From: Nereocystis luetkeana
Taxonomy: Eukaryota; Sar; Phaeophyceae; Laminariales; Laminariaceae
Assembly: GCA_031213475.1 (NCBI GenBank)
Contig: JARUPZ010000027.1
Span: forward strand, 5,650,132 to 5,714,131
Length of the DNA stretch: 64,000 nt
Direction: 5' to 3'
In this document: positions 44,176-55,628 of the stretch, one piece after another
Layout: each line of letters begins with the position of its first letter
Position numbering within the stretch: the first letter of the stretch is position 1
Notes under the pieces: generated by a model
What the model saw: the letters and a program-made list of their open reading frames with translations, nothing else
The model's database searches: none
Told to the model about the DNA's origin: nothing
Translations under genes and position numbers: made by a program

Positions 44176-47100
44176 TCAGCTAAGAAAAATCGCCGACTTG
44201 CAGTACACCCGAAGGTGCCCGCTGTAGTCCGTCGCGAGAATCATGCACCCGCAGTAACCGCCACCCTCGCTCTCCATGACCCCCTTCGACAGCCCGCCCC
44301 GCACCGCCGTCACGCAAGCGCGCGACGTCGACTCCGGCACAAAGCACGCCGTCGTCACGATGCGGGGCGGGTCGAACGTGGCCTGGAAAGACTCGTGGCA
44401 GCGGTTTGTGTCTTTCTGTGACGGCGCCGCCGCCGCCGCAGGTCCGCCCGGCAGAGCGGTCGACAACGGGGGCAAGGCGGGCGACCCGGGAAGGGTAGAC
44501 GGCGACGTCGCTGCGAACACCCCCGTGCTCCACACGTACACCTTTTGAGGGAGGGGGGGGGGGGGGGGAGGGGGGCGTTGGCGGAGACATGTGGGTGTGC
44601 GTGTGCAGGGGGAGCGAGGGCGGAGCCCTGTGTAGGCGCCGTAAGCAGGGCGTGTGCGGCGAGAGAGTAAAATAAGCTCTACAGGTTTTGATGGCGACGT
44701 GGGATTGGAGGGGGGGGGGGGGTGTACTCGATAGGAGATACAAGGCGCTTCGCTCCGCGGGCGGCCTACGCCGCCCGCTACGCTCGCTCAGGAAAAAAAA
44801 AAGTACATCAAATTATGCGAAGCGAACAGAGGCCCACGATTGAGTTTAGTGTTTTCAAGGATCGTAATTGCAAACCGGCGACTTGATAATGCCAAGAGTG
44901 CCGCCGCCATGCTTCAGGAAAAAACAGCTCCGACGTCAGCTTGGATGCCACATATACGCTTCGCGTCGCGGATGTCGTACGTACGTACATACACCCCAGG
45001 TAGGGTACTACTGTCTGTTCTTATTTTCTTCTTTCGATATGCTCTATGTCTGTACTGTATGTGCGAAGAAAGCGGACAGCACGACACAGCAGCAAAAACA
45101 ATGAAAATGAAACCGAAAACTCGGAAAGGAAAAAATATCCCCGTCCCCGTTCGTGTAATATTTTTCTGCCTGATTGGAACACCTTACACCCGGTCGAAAA
45201 GAAGGAAAGAGAAAATCGCACAGAAGAGCTTCTCTCTCAGCCTCGTACGCCGCCCGCCCCTCTCGCGACCACCGCGCTACCGATTCGGTCCGGGTGAAGC
45301 TTTTATCACTTTCTGCCACAATCAACCCCGTCCCCCGCCCCGCGTGAAGCCAGGTGCTCACCGTGGCCGTCGTTTGCTAGCTCGATAACGTTGGTGTTCA
45401 AACTGCACACCTCCCTCTTTCAACTTCAGCGTGGTCGCAAAAATAAGCACCGCTTGAATATTATCTTGCCCTCCAGAACGACCTTTATAAACTCGTACAT
45501 ACTCTATCAACAATCATAAATCGAAGCCAGAAAAAGCCCGTTCATGCATCCCTCGTGTCTCGGGGCACACGCGACGCCTAGGCACGAAAGCGGCGACCGC
45601 GCTCCTTGCAACCCCCCCTCTACCCGCCAGCACCCGCTGGCACCCGCGACGGTGCCGGGTCCTCCCGCGATGCCGTGCTCGGAGAACACGCACGCACACG
45701 AAACGAAAGAAGAAAAAAGGAAGAAATGACCGAGAAAACAAAGAACTGCTGGAAAGGTCCGGCAAGTAATGAAAGGAGGCGGTTTGGAAGTGGGAGCTCT
45801 GAGAGGCCAGGGATGCACCAACCGAGCACGCTCAGGGGTTGTGATCTAAGTATGTAGTTCTATGTGCTCGATCTCATGCATGGCCGGTGGGTGGGTGGGT
45901 GTACTCGATAGGAGAGATGTACTCGATATCATGCATGGCCGTAGTCGTGTGACCATAGACCCTCGCATCCGTACAATGCCGGGACGGAGCATGTCGGGTT
46001 TCCACCGACCAGGAGCAGACATTGCTTGCACCAAGCGCGAAGCGCCGTGAGGTGTCCGGCGAGTCGCATGACGGGTGAGCTGCATCCTACTGAGATCCGC
46101 TTGTGGGGCGGACTTGCATATGGATGACATGGCCGGGGGGGGGGTGTACTAGATATCATGCATGGCCGTAGTCGTATGACCATAGACCCTCGCATTCCTA
46201 CAATGCCGGGACGGAGCATGTCTGGTTTTTACCGACCAGGCAGACATCGCTTTTACACCTAGCGCGAAGCGCCGTGGGGCGTTCGGCGAGTCGCATGAAG
46301 GGTGAGCTGCATCCTAATACGAATCGCTTGTGAAGCGAACTTGCAAACGGAGGACAGCTTCAATGAGCTACTTTATTTTCCAATGTCGCCACTTCCAGAA
46401 ACAGCAATGGGAGTACTAAGTAACTGCCTCGTGGGTGCCTTATCATAAAAAGTAAGTGGCACGACCTTTCCCTCTGTGCGGAGTGCAGGTTTTCCACTCT
46501 GAACAAAATGATCTATAGCTCGACCGCCAGCTGTGACCGACCGCCGAAAAAAAAACGCTACCCTGGCTGTCTAGGGTGAGCTGTATCCTACTAAGCAGTG
46601 CATGTCAAGCGGACTTGCATGTGGATAACAGCTTCAATGAGCTAATTTATTTTCCGGTGTAGCCACTTCCAGAAACGGCAATGAGAGTAATATATGACTG
46701 CCTCGTGGGTGCCCTACCATAAACACTACGATAATTCCCCTTGTGCGCAGTGAAGGTGCTCCACCCTGCACAAAAATGATTTACAACTCAATTTCCAGCT
46801 GTGACCGACCGCCCCAAAACAAAAACGGTACCCTGGTTGTCTAGCTCACGTTGTGAGCGGCATGTTTTACAGTGTTGTTGCCAACCGACGCCAACCCAAC
46901 CTATACATAACCTAGGGGGGGGGGGGTACTAATTGCTTGTTTTAGTCATTCAACCATTGACCACGCATCCCTTTGGAAACGGAGCGGGGGGGGGGACTAC
47001 GGCGTGAGAAGTAAGACGATAAAAGATGCCGCCCCGGGACAGCGGCGGGTGCGGCGGGTTGGCCGGGGGGGCGTACTCATTTGTTGCTTGCCATAGTTGT

Positions 47101-48819
47101 GGGGGGGGGGGGGGGGGGGGTACTCGATAGGAGAGATGTACTCGATCTCATGCATGTCAGTAGTCGTATGACTATAGACCCTCGCATCCCTACAATGCCG
47201 GGACGGAGCATGTCGGGTTTTCACCGACCAGGCAGACATTGCTTGTACCAAGCGCGAAGCGCCGTGAGGTGTCCGGCGAGTCGCATGAAGGGTGAGCTGC
47301 ATCCTACTAAGAACCGCTTGTGAGGCGGACTTGCATATGGATGACAGCTTCAATGAGTTAATTTAATTTCCGGTGTAGGCATTTCTAGAGACAGCAATAG
47401 GAGTGGTATGTGACTGTCTCTCGGGTGCCTTACCTTGAACACTACGTGATACGATCAATTCCCTAGTGCGGAGTAAAGGTATTTACCTCCCACAAACGAT
47501 CTAAATCGACAACCAGCTGTGGGCGACCGCCAAAAACAAAAGAAAAAAAAGGCGGTAACCTGGTTGTCTATCTAGCTCACGTAGTGAGTGGCATGTTTTA
47601 CAGTGTCATTGCCAACCGACGCCAACCCAACCTATACAAAATAGGCGGGGGCGCCTTAGTCGGGGGGGGGTGGAGTATTTAACATCATGCATTGCCGCAG
47701 TCGTATGACCACAGACCCTCGCATCCCTACGATGTCGGGGCGGGGCACGTTGGGCTTTCACCGAGCAGGCAGACATTGCTTGCACCAGGCGCAAAGCGCC
47801 GTGAGGTTGGGGGGGGGGGGGGGCGTAAAATATTTTACCTGGTAGGTTGTCAGCCGGGAAGACTTTTACGGTCGGGTAGGCACATAGTATGCTTGGGGCA
47901 TGGTCAGGACTGATCGAGAGAGGGACCCACGTGAGAGAAGCCATCGCACCTTCCCGTTCTCGGAGCCACAGATTATCTGCTTGCCGTCCTCGCTAAAGCT
48001 AGCCGTGATCTGAAGGGTGTCGTTGGTGAACCCCTTGTACTTGGCGTTCATCCCGAAGTCGTCCGTGTTGTACAGCCGCAACCTGGAGTCGTTGGTCGTG
48101 ACCAAGAGCTGTTCTGGGATGTGGGACCCCGCCCCACCCCCCCCCCCCCCCCGCCGCCGCCAACACGGCCCCCTACGCCCCCCCCGGTCCCGCTCCCGCC
48201 AACGCTGCCACCACTACCGCCAAGGCTTGGTGGCGCGCCCTCGCGTAGTGGTCGTCCGACTCCCGGCGAGGAAGCTGCGGGCGGACGGATGTCGATCCCA
48301 CTGCCGTCGACTCCATCGCCGCCGCCGCTGCCACCTCCGCCGCTGCCCCCACCACTATTCCCCCCGCCACGGTCCTTGCCACTCCTGCTGCCGCCCTTGA
48401 CGTTGCTGCCGCCGCTGCTGTTATTGTCCTTGGTGGCGCTGCTGTTGGCGTCGTTGATTTTCCCCTCCTTACTGGTGCCGTCTTTGGCGCCTTCGCCTTC
48501 ATTTCCGCTGCCGGTACCGTTGTCCTCCTTTTTCACGACGTCCGTTTTCTTAAACGCGAAGCCGCTGACCTTGCAGCCGCGCTTTTTCGTCCCCCTGCGG
48601 TTGCGGCACTCGATCTGGGTGAAGTAGCGCATCCCCTCCGTCTGGTAGAAGAGCACCTTTTTCTCGCGCAGAAGGAGCAAGCGGCAAGCGCGGCACCGAT
48701 GAGAGACGTAAGACAACCGCAACAACGGTGCGGACATCCACACACACATATGGGCAGCGGATGCACGCACGCACCCAGATCCCCGTTGCTTGTGTTGTCA
48801 CCCCTATGTATATAATACC

Positions 48820-48893
<74 letters not shown>

Positions 48894-51800
48894 GGTAAGG
48901 CACCCATGAGGCAGTTACACAGTATACCCTTTGTTGTCTCTGGAAGTGGCCAGGCCAGAAAACAAAATCAATCCATTCGAAGATGTCATCCATACATCCG
49001 CCTCACGAGCGGTTCTTAGTAGGATGCAGCTCACCCTTCATGCGACTGAACCAACACCTCACGGGGTTTCGCGCTTGATCCAAGCAATGTCTGCCTGGTG
49101 GGTGAAAACCTGACGTGCTCCGTCCCGGCATTGTAGGGGTTCGAGGGTCTATGGTCATACGACTACGGCAATGCAGGACATGAGTACATCCCCCCCTATC
49201 CCTTCCCCCTCATTGCGCGAACGGTGGAGAGCCTCCGCATGTCAACGAAAACCCGTCTACGGGAACACGCCACCGGAATCATGCCAACGGTAACACATCA
49301 ACGGAAGGCACGCCACCGGCAACACATCAAAACACGCCAACAGAAACCCCGCGAAAGGATAAAAAATACCTCACAAAACTTACAACGTATCCATGCACGC
49401 CAGCAGTACGAGCAGCCGCACGCACGTACGTACGCACGCACGCACGCACGCAAAAACATACGGACGCACAGGCACACACGGACACACGCACACGTGCACA
49501 CATACATGCCCACACCTACACACATCGCACGCTCGCGGGAGGAGTGGGTAGCTGGGTCGGGGGGGGGAAGGGGGATGGCATCATCACCTGGCCCATGTAG
49601 AGCCCGGCAACGATCATCTGACCGTCCAGGCTGAACTTCGCCGCCGTGACCATGTCCGGGGCCTGCTGCCACTCGTGCACGCGGCCGTCCCGGATGTTCC
49701 AGACGCGGACCTTCTTGTCAAAGCAGCCCGACAGGAAGAAATGTTCGAAGCAAGGGTGGAAGTCCACCGAGGTCACGGTCTCCGCGTGCTGGAAGAAGTG
49801 CAGGCAATGCCCCTGGGTTGTGTGCCACAGCCGCACCTTTTGTGTGTTGGCGTTAGCGGCCGAAATGGTTGAATGAAAGGAACGCCAGGCGGTTGCGGTG
49901 TATGGCGGTGGCGGTCATAGAAGGACGAGGATAGAACGGGGAGGCGATAGGAGGGGAGGGGAGGGGAGGGGAAGGGAAGCGAGACGAACGGTAGGGGAGG
50001 GGTGGTCAGCTACTTGCATACCTGGCACTCTACATGGGCCGACCCATAGGGTCTTGCAGGCGGGTAACTTGTTTGCTAACCTACGCTCGCTACAACCAGG
50101 TTCCCCGATTCTCTATACTGCCTCGCTTCCATCAATCGAGTGCGACTCGTTATTCCGGGCGGCAAGCGTCAGGTGTACGCGCTGAGCGCTGAGCGCTACG
50201 GGGACGCTAGGCGACGGCCGCCCGGGGTCAAGCGGAACATCAACCAGGCGGCACGACGTCGGTATTGCCGCCGAGTCCTTTAAGTCAATCAGTTGATTCC
50301 ATCGCTTCTCAACATGATGCACACAACGCGGGGGAGTATTAGTGGGGCTAGCAAAACAGTTCCAGCAACTAACCCCCGCCGCTCCAGCCGCCGCTGCCTG
50401 GCTGCCTGCCCCCCACCCTCGTCCCCTCTCTCCTTGGAAAAATCAGCTACTTTCGGTGTGGGTGACTGAAAATGGTAACGGGTACCGTACATACGTTTTC
50501 CCGCAATGTGACCACCCTCCACTTTAAGCAAAAGCGGGGATGGTGGTGGTCTTGGGGAGGAGGAGGAGGAGGAGAGGCAAGGGATCATTTCCAGCGGTGT
50601 GAATCCATCCATCCATCTATCCAACCATCCCCTTGACCCTTTTACTACTGCAAAAAATAATCCACGCGATGTCAAGTAGTTATCCCCCAAAAACGTAGGT
50701 GATGTCCTAAAAGGGTTACGACAAAGGCCATCGAAGGACACGGGAAGGAAGCACAGTACGCACCGTCTTGTCGAGCGACGCGGACAACAGGAAGTCGTTC
50801 CTGGACCACGACAACGCCACGACGTCCCCCCTGTGCGCCTCCAGGATCTGCCACGGCGTCGTGTCTATCAACACAGTCGCCGCGGCCCTTTTTTCCGACG
50901 ACGGTCGCCCCCCCCCGGCCTCGTCGTCGCTGGCCGTGCTTCCTTTCGTGCCCCCTCCCCCCGCCCCTCCGGATCCGCCCGCCGCTTCTTCTGAACCTCG
51001 AGGGCCACCCTCGTTAGCATCGCCCCCGCCCCCACCTCCACCCCCACCCCCTTCGGTCGCATGCGCCGCCGGACTGCCCTCGGGAGGAAACGTCTGCCCC
51101 GTTTCGCCTCCTTTGCTCCGTCTGTTCCCAGCCGCCGCCGCTGTCGCCGTCGCCGCTGCCGGCGTGTCGGAAAAAGAGGATGAAGCCGGCGATGGAACAG
51201 AGCCGGCGGCGGCGGCCTCTTCGGGCCCGCTGCCGCTTGCTCCGTCGCCGATATCTTCCCTAACGTCCCCGACCCTGTGCAGGAGAATCCGGGCGTCCTG
51301 CCCCGCCGTGGCGAGAAACTTCCCGCTGTGGTTGAACGCGGCGGCCCAGATCGGCCCGTCGTGGCAGCGGAGCTCCTGGAAGAGCATGAGGCCCGCGAGG
51401 GTCTCCGATGATTCCTTCCCCTTGAGCGACACGCGGATGCCGGCCAATGCGTCACTCACCACCCTCGCCGCCGCCCCCATCCCGCCCGAGCCCCTGTCCC
51501 CCGCCGCGCCGGGGGTAACCGGCTTCGATGCATCCCCGTCGCCTTCCGCCACCGCCGCGCAGGTCGCCGTCGCGGTCGCATTGCCGGTGCTTGTTCTCGG
51601 AGACGAGGACGCGATTGCCGCGCTAGCGGCGCTAGCGGCGGTGGCCGCCGCCCCTGCAGCGTTCGCCGCCTTCCCGAACTTTTTTCGCATCATACTTCCC
51701 AACTGCTTGGCCTTTTCTTTTCGGGTGCTCGGTTTCCCGGGGGTCGGTAGCGAAGACCTGGGGGAGGCCGAGCCGGACCTGGGAGGCGGGAACTTGCCGT

Positions 51801-53691
51801 CGGCGCCGCTGCCACCGCTGCCGTGAACTGATCGACGCCGCTCCAACTCGATGAGGTCTTTCCGAGAGGGCAGGAAGGCGTAATCATCGACCGGCAGGTG
51901 CTGCTCAAGCTCGCGCAAGTCGAACTTTTGTCCCGTATCCTGCAGACATGCAGGCAGGCAGGCACCCATGGGGGCGCGAGTCAGGAGAAAAGTGGCAGTA
52001 GTGCAACGGGGTCAAGATCTGGGTCAAGACCTAGTAGGGAGTGGACGGGAGAATGAGGACCGCTTACTATTGATAGTAGATGTAAGAAGCGGCGAGCTTG
52101 ACCTCGTGCTCGTCAAATAATATCGCTCGTGTGCACAACAGCAAAACGTAAGCTGCCGCCAAGCGTCAGACAACCCTCCTCCCTTCTCCTCACCCATTGG
52201 ACCTCATTCCCCACCCGGACGGAATCACAAAAACAACAGTAAGTATACATAGTGCTCGCCTTGTTCACCACCATATACTTTTTGTCCGCCGTCCCACCGG
52301 TCGCGTCGCTCGCGGTCGAAGATCCCACCGAGCCGCCGGCGTCCATTCCCTCGGACCCATCTAGGTCTGCCGCCCCGACGCTGTCGCAGGTCGCGCTCGA
52401 CAGCGCCGACCTTGGAGAGGCAGGGCCGGAGGTCGCTCCTTCCCCCGCCCCCCCGCCTCTGCCCGAAGCGGGCGGGTTTGTCACGGTCGTCGTGGTCGTC
52501 GTGTTCGTTGTCGTCGCCGTCGATGTTGTCGCTGTCATTAGCGTTGGCGTTGTCGCCGTCGTTGACGTGGTAGATGTTGCTCTCGCCCTTCCCGTCGGGC
52601 TCCCGGCTCTCCTGGGTGGCAACGGCGGGGGTTTCGGCTTGCCTTCTCTCGACGGCGGCGCCGCTGCCGATTTACCGCTACCGCCGCCGTTGCCGCCGCC
52701 TGCTACCGCTGCCGCCCCTGCTGCCGCCACTAGCCGCCCTCCAGCAGGGGAAGCGGTAGCCCATTCCTGCTCCTCCTCCTCCCCCTGCCCCTCCTTAGCC
52801 GCCGGCTCGCAATCGTCGTCGGCGAAAGGGTTCAACGAGGACGATGCCGTCACGAAAGGGTTCAACGAAGGGGTCGGCGTCGCGAAAGGGTTCGTAGGAG
52901 CAGCCGCCGTTGTTGCTGTTTTTGGTGTTGTTGCTGCTGCTGCCGCCGCTGCTGCGAAGGCAGCCTCCTCGGCGAACGGATTGCTTTCTCTTCGCGGCGG
53001 AAGCGGTGGGGGTCGTCGTCGTGGCGACGACGACGGGCTGCGCGCTCCCCACAATGGCGCCTGGCCTGCCCCCCCCCCCCCGCGCCCTCCTCCCCCTCCC
53101 CCCCCCCCCTTCGCCAGAGAGACGACGAGAGCCGATATCGACAGGGGTGTGCACAGGAGTGTTCTCTGCGCTACTAATGTCCATCACGACGACCTTGGAG
53201 GGCTGCTGGTGCTGTGGGGGGGGCCATCGCCTCACGTCAGTAGCGTTGCTGCCGCCCTCCTCCGCTACGCTATTGTTGTCGTCGTTGTTGAAAGGATTCT
53301 TCGATCTGTATCCGTAGAATCCGTCGAGACCGAGGGTGCCTCCCGGCTCTCCTTCGTCGATGGCCAGCGAGCCCGGGGTTTCGAACTCTCCGGCCGTGGA
53401 AAAGGCAGAGACGTCTAGGTTTTTGCTGCTGCCCACGGACGCCAGAACGGCCATGAGCTCGGCGGCGGCCGGGCTGGGGAGGAGGGTCCCCGCGCTTGAA
53501 GACCTCGCGCGAGACGTGTTGCTGCCGAAGGCTGAGGAGGCCCCTCCGGTGCTGGACATGCGCCGCGCCTTGCCCACGTAGTCCATTGCGTCGTAGAACT
53601 CGTCGCCGGCGAGAGAGCTGTCGTTGGAGACATACTTATCGTGCGTCTTCTTCTCGGGATGCCGCTGCTGCTCCCCGCGTGCCTCGGCCAT
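44176..53691 (-). CDS. WDR44-like WD40-repeat protein (Rab11-binding family)
   Basis: Exons: 53691-52260, 51939-50764, 49836-49588, 48656-about 48473, 48113-47950 and 44541-44176, about 1190 residues. The N-terminal third is disordered, with five NPF tripeptides and two PPPLPPRR motifs. Exon 1 ends VVNK and joins DTGQKFDL, the segment before the propeller in WDR44. WD repeats follow: FNHSGKFLATAGQD, LSWSRNDFLLSASLDKT, VDFHPCFEHFFLSGCFDKKV, AAKFSLDGQMIVAGLYMG, LLVTTNDSRLRLY, SFSEDGKQIICGSENGK-VYVWSTG and ILATDYSGHLRVY. In animals WDR44 binds Rab11 on recycling endosomes; this function is inferred from family. The ATG at 53691 is clear. Exon 1 changes frame near 53040-53120 at C runs (length 1432), which may be an assembly error. 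The exon 4 donor is uncertain. Confidence 0.85.
44709..44737 (-). repeat. R1 repeat, minimal copy
   Basis: G13 followed by TGTACTCGATAGGAGATAC, the last about 17 bp of R1 and nothing more. It lies about 170 bp upstream of the last WDR44-like exon. Confidence 0.55.
44770..45000. repeat. Dispersed repeat, copy 2 (partner at 8155-8325)
   Basis: It shares CCCGCTACGCTCGCT, GGCGACTT...AATGCCAAGAG...CCATGCTTCAGGAAAA and a terminal GTACGTACGTACAT with 8155-8325, with moderate divergence. No domain is encoded. Confidence 0.55.
45862..47824 (-). repeat. Array of R1 repeats in the last WDR44-like intron
   Basis: Copies in the same orientation: 45862-45888 (fragment), 45887-46127, 46134-46573, a partial tandem duplicate 46574-46912, two related-subfamily ends at 46915-46980 and 47064-47100, a full-length copy 47100-47641, and 47661-47806. 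Each complete right end starts with a G run of 10-20 nt (poly(C) on the repeat strand). The duplicate pair 46298-46573/46574-46850 has a period of about 276 bp. Confidence 0.78.
48833..48893. repeat. (TA)n microsatellite
   Basis: About 28 TA units with one GTA interruption. It directly abuts the left end of an R1 copy at 48894. It lies in the WDR44-like intron between exons 3 and 4. Confidence 0.95.
48894..49195 (+). repeat. R1 repeat, 5'-truncated copy
   Basis: It runs from GGTAAGGCACCCATGAGGCA through GCAGCTCACCCTTCATGCGA and CGTCCCGGCATTGTAGGG to ACATGAGTACATCCCCCC. The first 190 or so bp of full-length R1 are missing. The orientation is opposite to the 45.9-47.8 kb array. Confidence 0.75.
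50632..50718. repeat. Degenerate MITE family 1 copy
   Basis: The ends GACCCTTTTACTACTGCA and GATGTCCTAAAAGGGTTA and a CAAGTAGTTATCCCCCAAAA interior recall family 1, but the arms no longer pair well. It lies in the WDR44-like intron between exons 2 and 3. Confidence 0.4.
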
Positions 53692-54666
53692 GACGACGAA
53701 AGAACAACTGACAGACCGACCGATCCGCTATCGCCAACCCTATCGTATCGTATCTACCACGACTACAGCAGGTAGGTATACTGCTTGCTGCTGCTGATAC
53801 GTACAGTCAGCACTCAGCACATCGAAAAGGACGAGGCAAGGCCGGTTATTGAGGGGCCTTCGCCTGATTCCCTTTCGCCTGCAACTTGAAGAAGGTGCAG
53901 CGAGGTATCGTCTTCTATTGCATCCGTGCGACGACGACAGCGATAGCGGGATGCAGAGGGGCGCCGAAGCCAGTGCGCGGTCTCTCTCTCGTTATATTTT
54001 TCCCCCTCGTACGCGGAACAAAGAGTTGCTGGAGATAACTTCTTTTTTAATGTAAACCGGGGAGCGGGGATTTTTCGTTCTACAATGAAGAATGAAGAGC
54101 CAATGGGAATGATTCCCGAGCGGTGTGCGAAGCAAGTTCCAAGATCGGTGTTCGCGAGCGGTAGCTAATCGTCAGTCAGGAGTACACCACTGACCAGGCC
54201 CTGACCAGCTCAGTACGTAGCTCAAGCCTCAAAACTCTGTATAGGCAGATTGCATATGTTATCTACTAGCAAGAGTTTCTTGCTGTGCACTGTTGTTGCG
54301 TGCCCCTGTCGCTGCGTGGGTATCGGTATCGTTATTATTGCCTCGCCATCCGACAATAAATGTGCAGCAGATCTTCAACATTGGTCACTCATAGCTTTCC
54401 TGAGAGAAAAAAACCTCGGAAACAAAAGGAAACCCATGCACCAAGTCTACCTCCCTTCTGTGCCAACTTTCGGCTTGTCTACTCCATTCTCTGTCGTGAT
54501 ACGTGCCAGGTCAATCGGCCAGGTAGGAAGTACCAGTCAGTAACACGGTACCCGACTGCGAGAATGCGAGGATACACGACACGACCTGAATATTATTCCT
54601 TTTTTACATGTAAAACCGTTGGTATTTATTTCCCCCAAACCGCCAAAACCGTGCGTCACCACGAGC

Positions 54667-54998
54667 CGGTCGCCCCGGTGATTCAAGTGGTTAACCTCGA
54701 ATTCTACTTGTTTGAGTCCTGGGTTCGAGCCCCAGGTGGGTCGGACTTTGACTTTATTTGCAAAAATAAAAATAAAAAAAGGATTCAAATGTTGAGAGCG
54801 CCTTGCAGCGTGGGTAGGCACAATTCGATGCGAGTCGACGAGGGAAGAAAAGGCTGAAATCTTCTCGCGATAAAAATGAAGGCACGTACCGTAGCGGGAA
54901 GGGGGGAGAAGAGCCTGCTATGTGACCCCGGAGCTGAGTTACGAGTGGGAAGGAGAGAGAGAAGAAGATGTGCAAAGATAATGAATGGGATGAGCAAC
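54667..54998 (+). mobile_element. SINE family 1, complete plus-strand copy
   Basis: The tRNA-like head includes GGTTCAAGTGGTTAACC (box A region) and a perfect T-arm CCTGGGTTCGAGCCCCAGG with box B. An A/T-rich linker (TTTGCAAAAATAAAAATAAA), the core with CGATGCGAGTCGACGAGG, CGCGATAAAAATGAAGGCAC, and the tail with GATGAGCAACAA follow, ending in (AT)n. It was probably transcribed by polymerase III and retroposed. Confidence 0.82.
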
Positions 54999-55201
54999 AA
55001 ATATATATATATATATATACAAGTCTCTCCTTGTTCGAACCATTTTTCGCTTGCTGACTCCTTTGTCCGATACGAGTAGCATTTACTACCACTCACTGCT
55101 GACTGTATGAAGCAGCTGTGTATGTGTGTACTTGGGTGTGATTCAGGTAGGTACTACTGGAACCTTTTATGTATTTCTGTGCTTAGTATGCACATCATGA
55201 G

Positions 55202-55553
55202 TTTTTTTTTTTTTTTTTTTTTTGCTCATCCCATTTATTATCTCACATCTTCTTCTCTCTCTCCTTCCAACTCGTAACTCAGATCCGGGGTCACATAGCA
55301 GGCTCTTCTACCCCCTTCCCGCTACGGTACGCGCCTTCATTTTTATCGCGAGAAGATTTCAGCCTTTGCTTCCCTCGTCGACTCGCATCGAATTGTGCCT
55401 ATACCCACGCTGCAAGGCGCTCTCAACAATTGAATCCTTTTTATTTTTATTTTTGCAAATAAAGTCAAATGTCCGACCCACCTGGGGCTCGACCCCAGGA
55501 CTCAAACACAAGTAGAATTCGAGGTTAACCACTTGAACCACCGGGGCGACCGG
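55202..55553 (-). mobile_element. SINE family 1, complete minus-strand copy
   Basis: It matches 54667-54998 in reverse over its full length, from the tRNA-like head (about 55470-55553) to a poly(A) tail seen as T22 at 55202-55223. The two copies are inverted relative to each other about 200 bp apart. Confidence 0.82.
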
Positions 55554-55556
55554 TGT

Positions 55557-55569
55557 ATAGTAGTATTAA

Positions 55570-55620
<51 letters not shown>

Positions 55621-55628
55621 TAGTAGTA
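55557..55628 (+). repeat. (TAG)n microsatellite
   Basis: Nearly perfect TAG/GTA units directly follow the tRNA-like end of the SINE copy. Confidence 0.9.

Noticed and set aside
48120..48160. Apparent frameshift in the WDR44-like gene at a C run
   Set aside because: A better explanation is an intron. CCCAG|AACAG at 48113 joins in phase to a donor at about 48472 (GTAAGG) or 48517 (GTACCG), giving normal spacing between WD strands.
50768..51826. 352-codon plus-strand open frame
   Set aside because: It is antisense to WDR44-like exon 2, which encodes recognisable WD repeats. GC-rich composition leaves the opposite strand open.
52252..53418. 388-codon plus-strand open frame
   Set aside because: It is the antisense shadow of WDR44-like exon 1. 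The minus strand carries NPF motifs and joins the WD40 exons; the plus frame is low-complexity Val/Ala/Pro.
54667..54750. Genuine tRNA gene
   Set aside because: The D- and T-arms are present, but no matching acceptor stem is seen and the same sequence recurs with a common 250-bp body, so it is the head of a SINE. The same applies to 20945-21010 and 32720-32785.
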